Shown one piece after another: positions 46,346 to 57,186 of a stretch of DNA of 64,000 nucleotides (positions are counted from its first letter, which is position 1; each line of letters begins with the position of its first letter). A program made the translations under genes and the position numbers. The notes beneath the pieces were generated by a model. That model worked only from the letters and a program-made list of their open reading frames with translations, made no database searches and was not told where the DNA came from. Source of the DNA: Prosapia bicincta (taxonomy: Eukaryota; Arthropoda; Insecta; Hemiptera; Cercopidae); assembly GCA_036971475.1 (NCBI GenBank), contig JBAIZL010000006.1, forward strand, positions 139,137,231 to 139,201,230. Reading direction: 5' to 3'.

Positions 46346-48178
46346 ATGGAATCTGAAACAGGTACATATAATTTAAGGAGGGAGAAAGCGAAAAAAACAG
46401 AAAAATTAGAGGAATATAACAAACATAGTAGGTCTAGGAAGGGTACAGCAAATGAGGAAGCTGCAAAAGGAAAATATGTGACATTAAAAGAAAAAATAGA
46501 TGAAAAAGAGGAAGAAGCTACAATAGGCCTAATAGAATTGGAAGAAGGGACAAGCCTAGAAATACAAGAGACAGAAACGGAAGGCACAGATATGCCTATA
46601 GAAGAGAGTGAGGTGGAAACCCAAGTAGATGAGGCTAGGGGATTACCACTGATGCAAACCCAACAGAAAAAGGGAAATGATGAGAATGAAGAATTGAGGG
46701 AAATGATGAGATCTCTCATGGAAATGAGTCTAAAAGGGAGAGAGGAAATGAAGGAGGATATGAGAGAATTAAAAGGGGAAATGAAAGATATGAGTGAGGA
46801 TATGAGGGAAATAAACAAAAAATTAGAAGAAAATAGAGACGAAATGAGAGAGATGAAGGAAGATTTCAAATTCATAACACAGGAAATAAGGGAGGAAAGT
46901 AAGAAAATGATAGAGGATATGAGGGAACAGTTGAGAACCGAGAATAATGATGTAATAGGAGCTATGAGAAGAGACTTAGAGGAGAAGATTAAGGAGAATT
47001 TAGAGGAAACAAAAGAAATAATAGCTGATGTGACAGAGATTAATAAGAAAGAGATAGAGAAGGTAGAAAAAATGACAATACAGAACAGGGAAGAGTTAAG
47101 AGTTTTAAATAGGGAGATAGCGATTGAGAAAAACAATAATAATGATAGAATGGACCGATTGGAAACAGAAGGAAGGAGGAATAATGAGAAACAAGGGGAA
47201 TTGACCCAGAGAATGGAAAAGGTAGAAAAGAAGGTGGAAGAAAATAAAGGAGGAGAAGGCCTAAGGATAATACAGGTGTCATGCGGGAATCAGGAGGAGA
47301 TGCCAAAATTTAATGGTAGGAATGGTAACCCTATGGAGTTCCTAAAAAGACTGGATAGGTATGTGGAGAGAAAATTTGGATGTAGGACAGGGGAAGGATT
47401 TGAAAATAAATGGAGAGGAATCATAGATAGAGCCTTGGAAGTAGGAGCGGCAAGATGGTGGGAATCAATCAGAGAGGAGGTGGAAAATTTCGCGGATTTA
47501 CAAGACAGGTTTATAGAAAGATACTGGGCCAAAGAAATACAGGAAGGCATCAAAGAGAGAATAGAAAATGAAAGGTATATAGAGGGAAATGGAAGAGCCA
47601 GAGCAGATTATTTCATAGAAAGAGTCATAGTTTTAAAGAACATGACACCACCGCAAAATGAGGAAGAGATAGTCCGGAGATTAAGCTGGCATTTTAATGA
47701 AAGGATACAGTTGTCAAGAAGAGTACAAAATATAAAAACGATCCGAGAGATGGAAAGGATGCTAAATGAGGAGGATATAGAGGAGAGAAATAAGGAAATA
47801 AGACAGAGAAACAGGGGACCATGGAATAGGCCTACCCCTAGAGAGGAACAGAATGGAAATAGATTTCCACCCAGAAGGGGTGAGGAAGGGATGAGACAGC
47901 AGGGAAATAGAAGATTTCCAGGACCAGGAGAATTGTATAGAAGGAATGAATATAGAAGTGAAGGACGGGCATATGTCCAGTTTTTTAACAGAAGAATAGA
48001 TAATCATATGAGGGGGAATATTGAACCAAGACCAGGGCAGAAAAATAATCGAGAAAATAGAGGAGACAGGAATTACAGAACAAATGACAGGAGCCAGAAG
48101 GAAATAAATCAGATAAAGACAAGGAGATGTGTGGGAACAAGGAAGGACGATGGTGCACATAGTCAAACGGAAAACTAG
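46346..48178 (+). CDS. gag: Gag polyprotein of Ty3-type element
   Basis: 610 codons from ATG. The N-terminal half (about residues 60-300) is highly charged and heptad-like (many E, K, M, R), predicted coiled coil. Residues about 310-440 form a retrotransposon-gag capsid-like region (PKFNGRNGNPMEFLKRLDRY, ARWWESI, ADLQDRFIERYW). The C-terminus is Arg/Asn-rich and basic, likely to bind RNA; no CCHC zinc knuckle is present. Its stop (48176-48178) overlaps the protease frame, which is -1 relative to gag. Confidence 0.9.
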   Translation: MESETGTYNLRREKAKKTEKLEEYNKHSRSRKGTANEEAAKGKYVTLKEKIDEKEEEATIGLIELEEGTSLEIQETETEGTDMPIEESEVETQVDEARGLPLMQTQQKKGNDENEELREMMRSLMEMSLKGREEMKEDMRELKGEMKDMSEDMREINKKLEENRDEMREMKEDFKFITQEIREESKKMIEDMREQLRTENNDVIGAMRRDLEEKIKENLEETKEIIADVTEINKKEIEKVEKMTIQNREELRVLNREIAIEKNNNNDRMDRLETEGRRNNEKQGELTQRMEKVEKKVEENKGGEGLRIIQVSCGNQEEMPKFNGRNGNPMEFLKRLDRYVERKFGCRTGEGFENKWRGIIDRALEVGAARWWESIREEVENFADLQDRFIERYWAKEIQEGIKERIENERYIEGNGRARADYFIERVIVLKNMTPPQNEEEIVRRLSWHFNERIQLSRRVQNIKTIREMERMLNEEDIEERNKEIRQRNRGPWNRPTPREEQNGNRFPPRRGEEGMRQQGNRRFPGPGELYRRNEYRSEGRAYVQFFNRRIDNHMRGNIEPRPGQKNNRENRGDRNYRTNDRSQKEINQIKTRRCVGTRKDDGAHSQTEN

Positions 48179-48951
48179 AGAACACTGGTATCGTCGCCTT
48201 GGATCAGGAAAAGGAGCATCAAACAGAACAAATGAGGTTGCCAGTGATAAAATTTGATAAAAGCTCCTACGATAAAATTAAGTTAACTATAAATAATGTA
48301 TTAATCAGTAGAAAATTTTTAGAACAAGAAGATGAGGAGAGAAATTATAATTTAGGAATTGAAAAAAAAATAATAAACCCAGAGATAGAGATTAAGATGG
48401 AAGATACAAGTTTACTAGCATTAATAGACACAGGCAGTAACGTAACATGTATCCAGGAGAAATGGATGTTAGAGAATAAAAATAAAATAGGAAAAATAGA
48501 AATCTTACCAATAAAAAATTTAACCATTCGGACTGCAACAAATAAGAAAACTAAAAAGATAAACAAAATGATCATGGTAATAGGAGAAATAGGAGGGGTA
48601 AAATATCCGTTTCAATGCCTAGTGGTGCCAGGCTTATTGAGAAAATTTATTATAGGTACGGATATGTTGATGGATGTGGAGGCACAACTTGATTTTGGAA
48701 AATGGGAAATGGAGTTTAAATATGAAAACAAATTACATAAATCAAAAATGAGTGTAGATGGGCAGACAAAATTTAAAGGGGAGATGAATAATTTTGAAAA
48801 TGAGATGGAGGAGGAATTGAGTTGTGATGAACAGGAAGGAATGAATGATATGGAAAAATGGGAAGAATTTGAAACTTTTGGAAACCAGAGTAAAAATTAT
48901 ATTAAAATTGTACAAGAGGAGGGAGAGATAAAAAAAAGAGGATATTTTTGA
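48163..48951 (+). CDS. Aspartic protease of Ty3-type element
   Basis: Frame opens after a stop at 48160-48162 and has no early ATG, so expression by -1 frameshifting from gag within 48163-48175 is likely. The stretch GGAAAAC just before the gag stop is a possible slip site, though not a textbook one. The catalytic motif is LIDTGSNVTCI; the flap and IIGTDML region follow. The frame ends at 48949-48951. Acts to cleave the Gag-Pol precursor in the particle. Confidence 0.88.
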   Translation, partial: SNGKLENTGIVALDQEKEHQTEQMRLPVIKFDKSSYDKIKLTINNVLISRKFLEQEDEERNYNLGIEKKIINPEIEIKMEDTSLLALIDTGSNVTCIQEKWMLENKNKIGKIEILPIKNLTIRTATNKKTKKINKMIMVIGEIGGVKYPFQCLVVPGLLRKFIIGTDMLMDVEAQLDFGKWEMEFKYENKLHKSKMSVDGQTKFKGEMNNFENEMEEELSCDEQEGMNDMEKWEEFETFGNQSKNYIKIVQEEGEIKKRGYF

Positions 48952-51712
48952 AAGAATAGGGAATGAAGAGGTAACTGAGGAACAAAGACAGGAGATGAGT
49001 GATTTAATAGAGAAGTATAAAGAAGTATTTTCAGACCAGCCCGGTTTATGCACTGCATATAAACATAAGATTAAAGTTAGGGAAGATGTACCATTTTACC
49101 AAAGAAATTACCCAATTCCTACAAAGTACCAAGATCAGGTACAAGAAGAGATAGAGAAAATGTTGAGGTTAGGTATAATTGAAAGAAGTACTAGTCCATA
49201 TATTAATCCAATAGTCCCAGTCATCAAAACCAATGGGAAAGTTAGATTATGTTTAGATGCAAGAAAACTAAATGAAATTATAATTCCGGATTATGATTGC
49301 TATAGAGGAATAAATGAGATTCTACACAGAGCAAAGAAAGTTAATTGGTTGAGTACCATGGACCTCACTAACAGTTTCTGGCAGGTTGAATTGGAAAAGG
49401 AGTCAAGAAAATATACTGCATTCCAACATAGAGGGAAAACATACCAGTTTGTTGTTACACCCTATGGATTGAAAACATCTCTAGCAGCATTGGCAAGAGC
49501 TATGGACAGTATTATGAGGGAGGAATTAGAAGATTTCACCTTAATATATGTAGATGATATAGTCTGTATGTCTGAGACATTTGAGGAGCATAAAAAACAC
49601 CTAGAAAAGATCTTCCAAATTTTTTTAAAAAACAACATGACCATTAAATTTGATAAATCAGAGTTCTGTAGAAAAGATATTTCATTCTTAGGATATAGAT
49701 TGACTACAAATGGAGTAAAAATGGATGAAGAGAAGGTTAGAGCTATATTAGAATTTCCCTCACCTAAAAATCCTCGACAGTTAAAAGGTTTTATTGGAAT
49801 GGCTAATTATTATAATAAATTTATAGAAAAATATTCAGAATTTGTACAACCATTATTAAAATTATTATCTAATAGAAACAAATTTATTTGGACAGAAGAG
49901 AAGGAGCGAAATTTTATTAAATTAAAGAAAAAATTTTTGGAAACAAATGTACTTACTCACCCAGATTACCAGAAAACATTTTACCTACAAACAGATGCCA
50001 GTGAATATGCCATAGGAGGACACATATATCAGATTGATGAAAAGGGGGAGAAAAAGGCAGTAATGTTTATGAGCCGCACATTAAAAGGAAGTGAAGTTAA
50101 ATATTATACCACTGAGAAGGAATTACTTGCTATATTGTTTTGTCTGCAGAAAGCAAGACAGATCATCCTAGGAAGAAAAATTGTGATCCAGACTGACCAT
50201 CAGGCCTTAACTTTTATTAAGACTTGTAAAATTTTAAATTCAAGATTGCATAGATGGATATTACTAATGCAAGAATATGATTATACTATTGAACACTGTA
50301 AAGGAAAAGAAAATGTAGTTGCAGACCTATTGAGCAGGAACCCTTGTGACAAAAATAAGTTTGAAAGAAGAGACCAAAATTCAGAATTACAAATAAATTA
50401 TATAGAAAGAGTTATGGATATGGAAATGTGTACAAAATTTAAAGAATTTAGTAAATTACAAGTAGAAGATCTGGAAGTTAGAGAAATAAAAGAAAACATT
50501 CAAAATTATCCTCAAAATTATAAAATTATTAATAACTTAGTATACAAAAGAAATAGGGAAAGTTGGAAAATAGTAGTACCAAAGGGAATGATTAAAGAAA
50601 TAGTGGGTACTTGTCATGAATATTACCTGCATGCAGGAGCTAAGAAATGTCATACCATATTATCAGAGAGCTTCACTTGGAAGAAGATGGGAAAAAGCAT
50701 TAGGGGAATTATTAAAACATGTAATATTTGTCAAAGAGCTAAAAATGTAACCCAAGGTAATTTTGGAGAGATGAAAGGGATCCAAGTGGAAAAACCAAAG
50801 GAGCAATTGTCAATTGATTTTATAGGACCATTTCAAAGAACTGTAGGAGGCTATAAGTATTTATTAGTAATGTTAGATGTATTTACAAAATTCGTTCAAA
50901 TCTATAAATTGAAAAAGGCAACCACAGGGGAGGCAATTAAATGTTTAGAAAATTATATAGAAAATTTCGGGAGAGTAGAAAGAATACAGACTGATCATGG
51001 AACCCAGTTTAATAATAAGAAATGGCTGGAGTATATAAAAAATAGAGAAATGAAACCAATATTTTCTCCAATAAGGAGGCCACAAAGCAATATCGTTGAG
51101 AGGGTGAATAAGGAGATCATTAGATGTTTGAGAACATATTGTCATCATAACCATAGAGAATGGGGAAAGTATGTAGAGGTTATTAACCAGGCAATTAATG
51201 AAATTCCTCATGAGACTACAGGATACACACCTAACCAGCTACAACTAGGAATTCAGGATGAAAGGTTTTGGCAAAAGGAAATAAAAAATTTTGGCTGGAG
51301 TTCAAAATTAATAAATTTAGAAAGACATTTAGAAATTGCTAGGAGTAGAATTAAGAAGAAGGCTCATAAGAGAGCAGAGAAATTTAATAAAACTCATAAA
51401 ATAGAAGAATTAAATGTTGGGGACAAGGTATTAGTAAAAGAAAATTGGCAACCACAGGGTATAAGAGGTGAGATGGCAAAATTATTTTATATATATGATG
51501 GACCTTATGTGATCACCAAGAAATATGGCAAAGCGACTTATGAAATCAAAGATGCTAGAAGCAATAAAATTAGAGGAATTTTCCATATTAGCTTGTTAAA
51601 GAAATTTTATGAACCAAGGGAGGCACACCAGGGAGAATCAGATAAATTTCAGATAGAACAAATTAATTACAAAAAGGGAGAAGTCGAGAGAAAGGAAAAT
51701 AACAAGGGATAA
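48932..51712 (+). CDS. pol: Pol: reverse transcriptase, RNase H and integrase
   Basis: The RT frame is open from 48932 and overlaps the end of the protease frame by 20 bases; it is +1 relative to protease, at a run of seven A. An ATG at 48995 is also available. RT motifs: VRLCLDARKLN, LTNSFWQVEL, YVDDIV. RNase H: TDASEYAIGG, STEKELLAI-like TTEKELLAI, TDHQAL. Integrase: HHCC finger (H...H...CNICQ), D at SIDFIGPF, D at QTDHGTQF, E at NIVERVNKEI, followed by a GPY/F-type module (DGPYVITKKYG). One point to check is motif B: TPYGLKTSLAALARAMD where GL.NAP.TFQ is usual. Confidence 0.95.
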   Translation, partial: KKEDIFERIGNEEVTEEQRQEMSDLIEKYKEVFSDQPGLCTAYKHKIKVREDVPFYQRNYPIPTKYQDQVQEEIEKMLRLGIIERSTSPYINPIVPVIKTNGKVRLCLDARKLNEIIIPDYDCYRGINEILHRAKKVNWLSTMDLTNSFWQVELEKESRKYTAFQHRGKTYQFVVTPYGLKTSLAALARAMDSIMREELEDFTLIYVDDIVCMSETFEEHKKHLEKIFQIFLKNNMTIKFDKSEFCRKDISFLGYRLTTNGVKMDEEKVRAILEFPSPKNPRQLKGFIGMANYYNKFIEKYSEFVQPLLKLLSNRNKFIWTEEKERNFIKLKKKFLETNVLTHPDYQKTFYLQTDASEYAIGGHIYQIDEKGEKKAVMFMSRTLKGSEVKYYTTEKELLAILFCLQKARQIILGRKIVIQTDHQALTFIKTCKILNSRLHRWILLMQEYDYTIEHCKGKENVVADLLSRNPCDKNKFERRDQNSELQINYIERVMDMEMCTKFKEFSKLQVEDLEVREIKENIQNYPQNYKIINNLVYKRNRESWKIVVPKGMIKEIVGTCHEYYLHAGAKKCHTILSESFTWKKMGKSIRGIIKTCNICQRAKNVTQGNFGEMKGIQVEKPKEQLSIDFIGPFQRTVGGYKYLLVMLDVFTKFVQIYKLKKATTGEAIKCLENYIENFGRVERIQTDHGTQFNNKKWLEYIKNREMKPIFSPIRRPQSNIVERVNKEIIRCLRTYCHHNHREWGKYVEVINQAINEIPHETTGYTPNQLQLGIQDERFWQKEIKNFGWSSKLINLERHLEIARSRIKKKAHKRAEKFNKTHKIEELNVGDKVLVKENWQPQGIRGEMAKLFYIYDGPYVITKKYGKATYEIKDARSNKIRGIFHISLLKKFYEPREAHQGESDKFQIEQINYKKGEVERKENNKG

Positions 51713-52333
51713 TAAGATGGTAACAACAGGAATGTCTCAGGATATAAAAAGTATTAGGAGAAGGAAGCGAATGTAGGAGGGATAGATAACAAATAAACCG
51801 GAAATGACAATAGACCAGAAATAACTTAATAATTAAACAAACACTTGAAAAAAAATATAAAGAAATAAAAAAAAAATATGTAAAAATAAATAAAATAGGA
51901 AGGGATGAATGAATAAGAACAAGGACCTAACCTACAAACAACCTAGACATGCTATGACTCGGTTAGGCTAAAATTTAAAAAAAAAGAACACTGTGTCAGA
52001 AGATAGATTATATAGATAAATAAAAAGACTTATGATTGGAAAGATTCCATTCTATTAAATTTAAAATAAAGAAAGAAAAAGAAAAAGTTTATAAAATAGA
52101 TTCTAAGAATCAGAAAATGATTAATGTACAAGATGTTAAGAGTAAGAGTATTGTTGATTAAATGTTAATTGTTAATTTATTGTATTGTTAGTAGTTAAGT
52201 ATATCATATGTAATTAGATGGCAGCAGACAAGCAAGAAGGATAGAGTAAGAGTTTACTCCCAAAATGTGAAAATTGAGATAAAAAAAAGGAATTTCGGAA
52301 TCAAAATTTTTTTTTATCTAAATTTGGGGACTA
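51713..52333. other. 3' untranslated region of the LTR element
   Basis: Purine-rich and A-rich with no frame. No clean polypurine tract touches the 3' LTR; the bases before it are AATTTGGGGACTA, so the priming tract is either GGGGA or lies further upstream (AGATAAAAAAAAGGAA). Confidence 0.6.
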
Positions 52334-53521
52334 TGTAACATTTTGAAGTAGTATACATATAAAAGGCACTTACCAAAATAAGATAAATATATAAAAATAA
52401 ATTCAGTATGTAAAAATTACTAAAATATACCAGGAACGAATTGTAAACATAACCTAATTTCACTTGTATAGAAAATGCACACGGCCACATTTTAGATTTA
52501 ATCACAAGATTTTATATAAAAGAAAAAAAACACACAAATCACTATTTATAAGAAAATGTATTAGAAATAATTGATAGGTAACAATTTAAATAGAACTATG
52601 TAAAAATACACTTAAAACTTTCACACGGCAAGCTAGTGAAATGTGCTGTAGTAAACACGATGAATAACGGATTTGTGGAGTTGCGTGCGCATTGACCGGC
52701 AAAAGATGTTCGTTTTAAATATTTCTCGTGGAGATATAATATAAAACAGTTTTGGATTTAAATGCAAAGAAATTTAAGTGCAGTTGTTAAGAAGAAGAAG
52801 TGTATCCGTAAAGAAGAAGAACATGACATCCGTAAAGCTGTTACTTGCAAGGAATAAACGAAAAAATAGCGGAAATTCACGACTTGGCCATTTTTTTCTA
52901 ACAAAGGTAGCGTCAGTAAGCAGTTGGAACAAAGCATCGGAACGAGGAAGACGTATTCAGAATTGGCTGTCGAAATTTTATTTTTTTAACTGGTGCGGAA
53001 AGTGCAGTATCGTATTTAAATCATAATTACAGAGTAACAATAAGCCAAACCATTGAACTGATCAATTAAGAAGACATTATTCAGGAAATTATTTAATTAG
53101 GAACTAAAATAACTTGTAAAAATTTTAACTTGTAAGAATTGTAATTTAGATATTTTTTTGAAAGTGCCAACTCAAATTTCATTATTCAAAATTTAGAAAA
53201 CCCACCTATTAACCCGAGATAAAGAGAGCTCAAGCTCAAATTGAAATAATTAAATCAATTTCAATTCATATTAAATTTTATAACTAAACTTCTTGCTGCC
53301 ATAACAAAATTTAGACTTAGGCTAATAAAGCTTAATTTTTGTAATTCTTTGTAGAGGAAATAAGAATTTTTAATTAGTAAGTGACTTTGTAAAAGATAAC
53401 AAGGAATGTCATTTTAAGATATTAAAAGTTTATTGTAACAAAAAGCAGCATTGAAGTGTTATTTCTTTTAAATTATAAATTTTATTAAGACTTGTATAAA
53501 ACAAAATTACCAATTATTACA
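52334..53521 (+). repeat. 3' LTR
   Basis: As 5' LTR, 5 bases shorter. Followed by the GTAT duplication. Confidence 0.95.
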
Positions 53522-53764
53522 GTATATACATAGACCTGTAACAGAATCACAATATTAAGTGGCAAAATAGAACTTGAATTTCCTTGCAATTTTCTATTTT
53601 CCTCTCTATACGGTATATGGTTTAAGACTATTAATTTTGTTTGTTATTATTATTTGCTTTTTCCCTTTAGTTTCTAATTTATGAAGCTGATGGTGTTCTA
53701 TAATTTCTCAGTCTATCCATCTCTTCATTATTGCAAGGAACCTCTCTTTTATAAGTTCATATAC

Positions 53765-54010
53765 ATTATAAAGTAATTGATTCCTAGTTATGGAAAAGTT
53801 GGTTCAGTGCCAAAGAACTGGATTTCAAACATGTGGCTACTTAGTTGGAATCCAACCAAGATAACAAATTTTTAAAATTTAATTCTTGAAAAAACTGTAT
53901 TAACATCAATTGCCATCCACTACAGGTTTAAACAAATGTATTTAAACTTGATTGGATGAATAAAAACATATTTTATTAATAATTGGAAATTTGTACAAGA
54001 TATAAATAAG
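53765..54010 (+). repeat. SINE-like repeat, tRNA-related part
   Basis: ATTCCTAGTTATGGAAAAGTTGG with GTTCAGTGCCAAAG, then TTTAAACTTGATTGGATGAATAA and ATTTTATTAATAATTGGAAA, matching 31998-32240. More decayed in the B-box region (GTTGGAATCC). Confidence 0.7.
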
Positions 54011-54149
54011 GAGTATGAGCTAATAGTAGAAATAAAATTAAAAAAACACCTCTATAGGTAAAAATTAAGGCAACATCTTGAATAAAAAATAAATTCCTTT
54101 TTAAACCTTATGTCACTAATCTACAATAGGATTTTTAATCACATGTTTT

Positions 54150-54320
54150 TTGAAGTTGCTTGATGTAATCATCTTGAATTCACTGATTAAACTAATTTTA
54201 AAAATACTCAACTAAGTGAATAGGTAATTGCTTACTTGCTGACGTGTTCACGCGAACGAATGTTTTGAAACGCATCAGCAAAAAAGTAATTACGTATTCA
54301 CCTAGTTAAGTATTTTTAAA
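54150..54320. repeat. Dispersed repeat family A, copy 3
   Basis: GAAGTTGCTTGATGTAATCA then ACTTGCTGACGTGTTCACGC, closing with GAAACGCATCAGCAA and AGTTAAGTATTTTTAAAA. The outer blocks AATACTCAACTAAGTGAATA and GTATTCACCTAGTTAAGTAT are inverted, so the unit is a foldback. Confidence 0.65.
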
Positions 54321-54559
54321 ACATGTTTTTTGCTACCAAAGTTAAACTTAAAAAGCAAAGGTAACAGTTGGTTACATAATTACAATTTCTTACTTTTAAT
54401 GCTTTATTATATAATTGGTTATTTCTAATTCTAATCAATCTATATACACACACACACAGTATATATTGTTTTCAGAAAAAAAAAACTAAAAAACATACGA
54501 TTTTCAAAATAATAATTCTGCCTACTTGTACTATTGACTTTTTCTCCAAGGAAGCTAGT

Positions 54560-55261
54560 ATAGGCAAAACTCAAACATTATTTAGATGTTATGTCACCAT
54601 CTCACTGCAAATTTTATAGTTGGCTGTCAACAGGGGGCGAGCCGGGCCCAACTATCACCAACTATTTTGATTAATGAGTTAGTGCATTTGACCGACTACT
54701 TTGATGGTACTCTTTCGCATCAGTCCATTGTTTTGTTTGTGAATACATTTCCTCATTTACCAAGGCTTTGATGACTGCTACATTGTTTTACAAAGTGATA
54801 TGACAACATTTACATCCCTGAAGTAAAAAAAATGCACCCAACACATCTTGTTGAAGAAGGTAGTAAAGTTCTTCAATTATTCTTTTAATTGTTGATAATG
54901 GACCAACCCATTCCACCAAAGAACTGTGTGAAAAAGGGATTAGACAGTTTAAAATGATCTTTTTATTGTCAAACCCACAAGCTTGTTGGAAGAACTGGAC
55001 CAGTCTGTTCAAACCATGAAACACAATTTAAGAAAGAAACTTTAGATAGCGAGTGAAGACGAAGAAGGTGAGTTGGCTAATCATAACAAAATTAATTTGA
55101 AGGATTGCTCTAACATGGTGGCACAGTTTGGTTAAAATATTTACATTAAAATGTGTGTGGAATAAGTTGAAAGGCTTATCTACTGAAGAAGAGGAGAAAA
55201 AGAAAAGAGAATCTCAGGGGAAAAAGGTAGAGAGATAGGAGATGATGATGACATGTAACAA
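54560..55261. other. Unclassified stretch, possible old transposon
   Basis: Slightly more GC-rich than its surroundings, with several 60-80 codon frames on both strands (54586-54771 plus, 54788-55024 minus) that I cannot match to a family. An acidic plus-strand run near 55045 (SEDEEGELANHNK) may be the tail of a transposase. No call made. Confidence 0.3.
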
Positions 55262-55445
55262 ATTTAGAAAAGTTGCTTGATGTAATCATCTTGAATTCAC
55301 TGATTAAACTAATTTTAAAAATACTTAACTAAGTGAATACGTAATTGCTTACTTGCTGACACGTTTCATAACAATAGTGAATGTTTTGAAACGCGTAGGC
55401 AATTATGCATTCTGTTAGTTAAGTATTTTTAAAATTAGTTAAATT
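55262..55445. repeat. Dispersed repeat family A, copy 4
   Basis: Starts AAAAGTTGCTTGATGTAATC and ends TTAGTTAAGTATTTTTAAAA; the same inverted layout as copy 3, about 1.1 kb away in the same orientation. Confidence 0.65.
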
Positions 55446-56124
55446 TAGAAACTTTTGAAAATTCCTGGATGCTCAGAAGTTAGTGCTAAAGATATAGAAG
55501 AATGAATGGTGCATGACTTGTCATGAAAATTTTAAGGTATAAATCTTTTTGGGAAAATCTACATTAAAAAAAAAGTCTTTTAAGAGAAATAACTTTTACT
55601 CGGTGAACATTATTATTACTATGCAGGACATTTTGTAAGTTAATAAAAATTCTAAATAAATATATACATAAAATTTAATCTTTGTAATCTCACTTCCATT
55701 GGTTATTGTTTCATTTAATAAATAATAAACTATTTTATTTTTTATACAAAATGAGAATGTCGAAAACAATAAAATACATCTTAGGCACTGTAAATGGGTT
55801 TTCAAGTCAATGAAATATATACTGCTCAGTAATAGGGTCAACTGATACCTGGGTATTTTGTATTGAAAAACATATATTTACATTTTAATTCTTCCAGTAA
55901 AAAATATCAACGCAATTATCTTTGAAGAGTTCAAACAATAAGCTTTAGACGATATTATTCTATTGTTTTAATAAGTAATTTAATTTTAGCAACTACTATT
56001 GTATATTCTAACTTTCAAGACAAAATTATTATAATGCTAAACATTTTTGTAATCAAGGTTTTCATTTCTCAACAATTGTTCATTATTGTACCTAAATTAC
56101 TGGCATTCATGACTGATATCAGCA

Positions 56125-56340
56125 AATCGAAATCTTGTTGCTGTTCATGACGAGCTGGTTGTAAATTATAAATTACACTTTTGTTATTACTTGCGACCAA
56201 ACATTTGTTAACTAAAAGTTGTTAATTGTTAACTCACACTTGGAGGAAACGTTTTCCTCTTACGACTTCTTCAACCTCGTCGAGGCTAGTTAACAAATGT
56301 CTGGTCGCAAGTAATAGCAAAAGTGTAATTTGTGATTACA
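56125..56340 (-). repeat. Dispersed repeat family B, full unit
   Basis: ATCGAAATCTTGTTGCTGTT, CATGACGAGCTGGTTGTAAA, then TTACTTGCGACCA and its inverted copy TGGTCGCAAGTAATAGC around a CACTTGGAGGAAACG centre. The minus-strand hammerhead-like core here is TTGAAGA (56274-56268) without the compensating A8. A fragment of the outer part is also at about 9645-9690. Confidence 0.65.
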
Positions 56341-57186
56341 GCATTATAGTAAAACAGTTTTGGAATTCTGAAGTTTGTCCATTAACAGTAAAGAAAATTT
56401 AAAATTTATTTTAATGTAATTACTTTTTTTAGATGGGACCTTTACTTTAAAAAATGTATGTATAATTTTATGTTTCGATAACAAATATGTGTATAAGACA
56501 TGAATGAATATTGTAATTGTATAACCTTATATGAAAAAAATTTTGCAAATAAACATTGAGATAAAGTGGATTTAATGTTAAAATGGTTCAACATATTACC
56601 TTAAAATAAATAAAATCATATAATTTTTCTTGTTTGAATATATATTATAATTATTTACTATTCAAAATACCATATTCAACAATGTTAATGATGAATGTAT
56701 TCATAATTATAGATAATAAAAAGAACACAAATGATTTTAATCTACACTATCGAGCGAACGATAGTAATCGATATAGTATTTGATATTTTGTACAGTACAG
56801 GTACAGTATAATTTAAAAGGCTATTAGGTAAATCGTATCAGCTGTAAGTCAAAATAAGTACTATTTTGTTATTTTTTTGAACGGAAATGTTATACAACAG
56901 AAAAAAAATTTTAGAGTAAAATATTTAATATTGGGCCAAAGCAAGAGTTTTTCGTTTTAAAACGATTTTGACGAATGTAAACATGTTGCCTCAATCTTTA
57001 CTTTGATATTGTTTTTTCTACGTCATATGACAAGGAATGCAATATGTCGGCAAAAATGTCTTGATATCCGAAGACTATAAAGATAGTCGCGAGGGCTTCC
57101 AAGGAAGATTCCTTAGGGGGTGAGGATGAGAACTAAACAAGGACTTTTTCTATTATAAGGTAACTTAGCATAATAACTTACAAAAA

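Larger units (their letters stand above)
44944..53521 (+). mobile_element. Full-length Ty3-type LTR retrotransposon
   Basis: Two LTRs (1193 and 1188 bases) starting TGTAAC and ending TTACA, bounded by the four-base duplication GTAT (44940-44943 and 53522-53525). Internal order is gag, protease, RT-RNase H-integrase, which is the Ty3 order; no env frame. Near-identical LTRs and intact long frames show a recent insertion, into a copy of repeat family B. Confidence 0.97.

Noticed and set aside
46285..47136. Long serine-rich frame antisense to gag
   Set aside because: A shadow of the purine-rich gag coding strand; composition alone explains it.
54235..54290. Family A palindrome as a hammerhead
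   Set aside because: It has GAAACG and paired ends, but no CUGANGA core in the right position.
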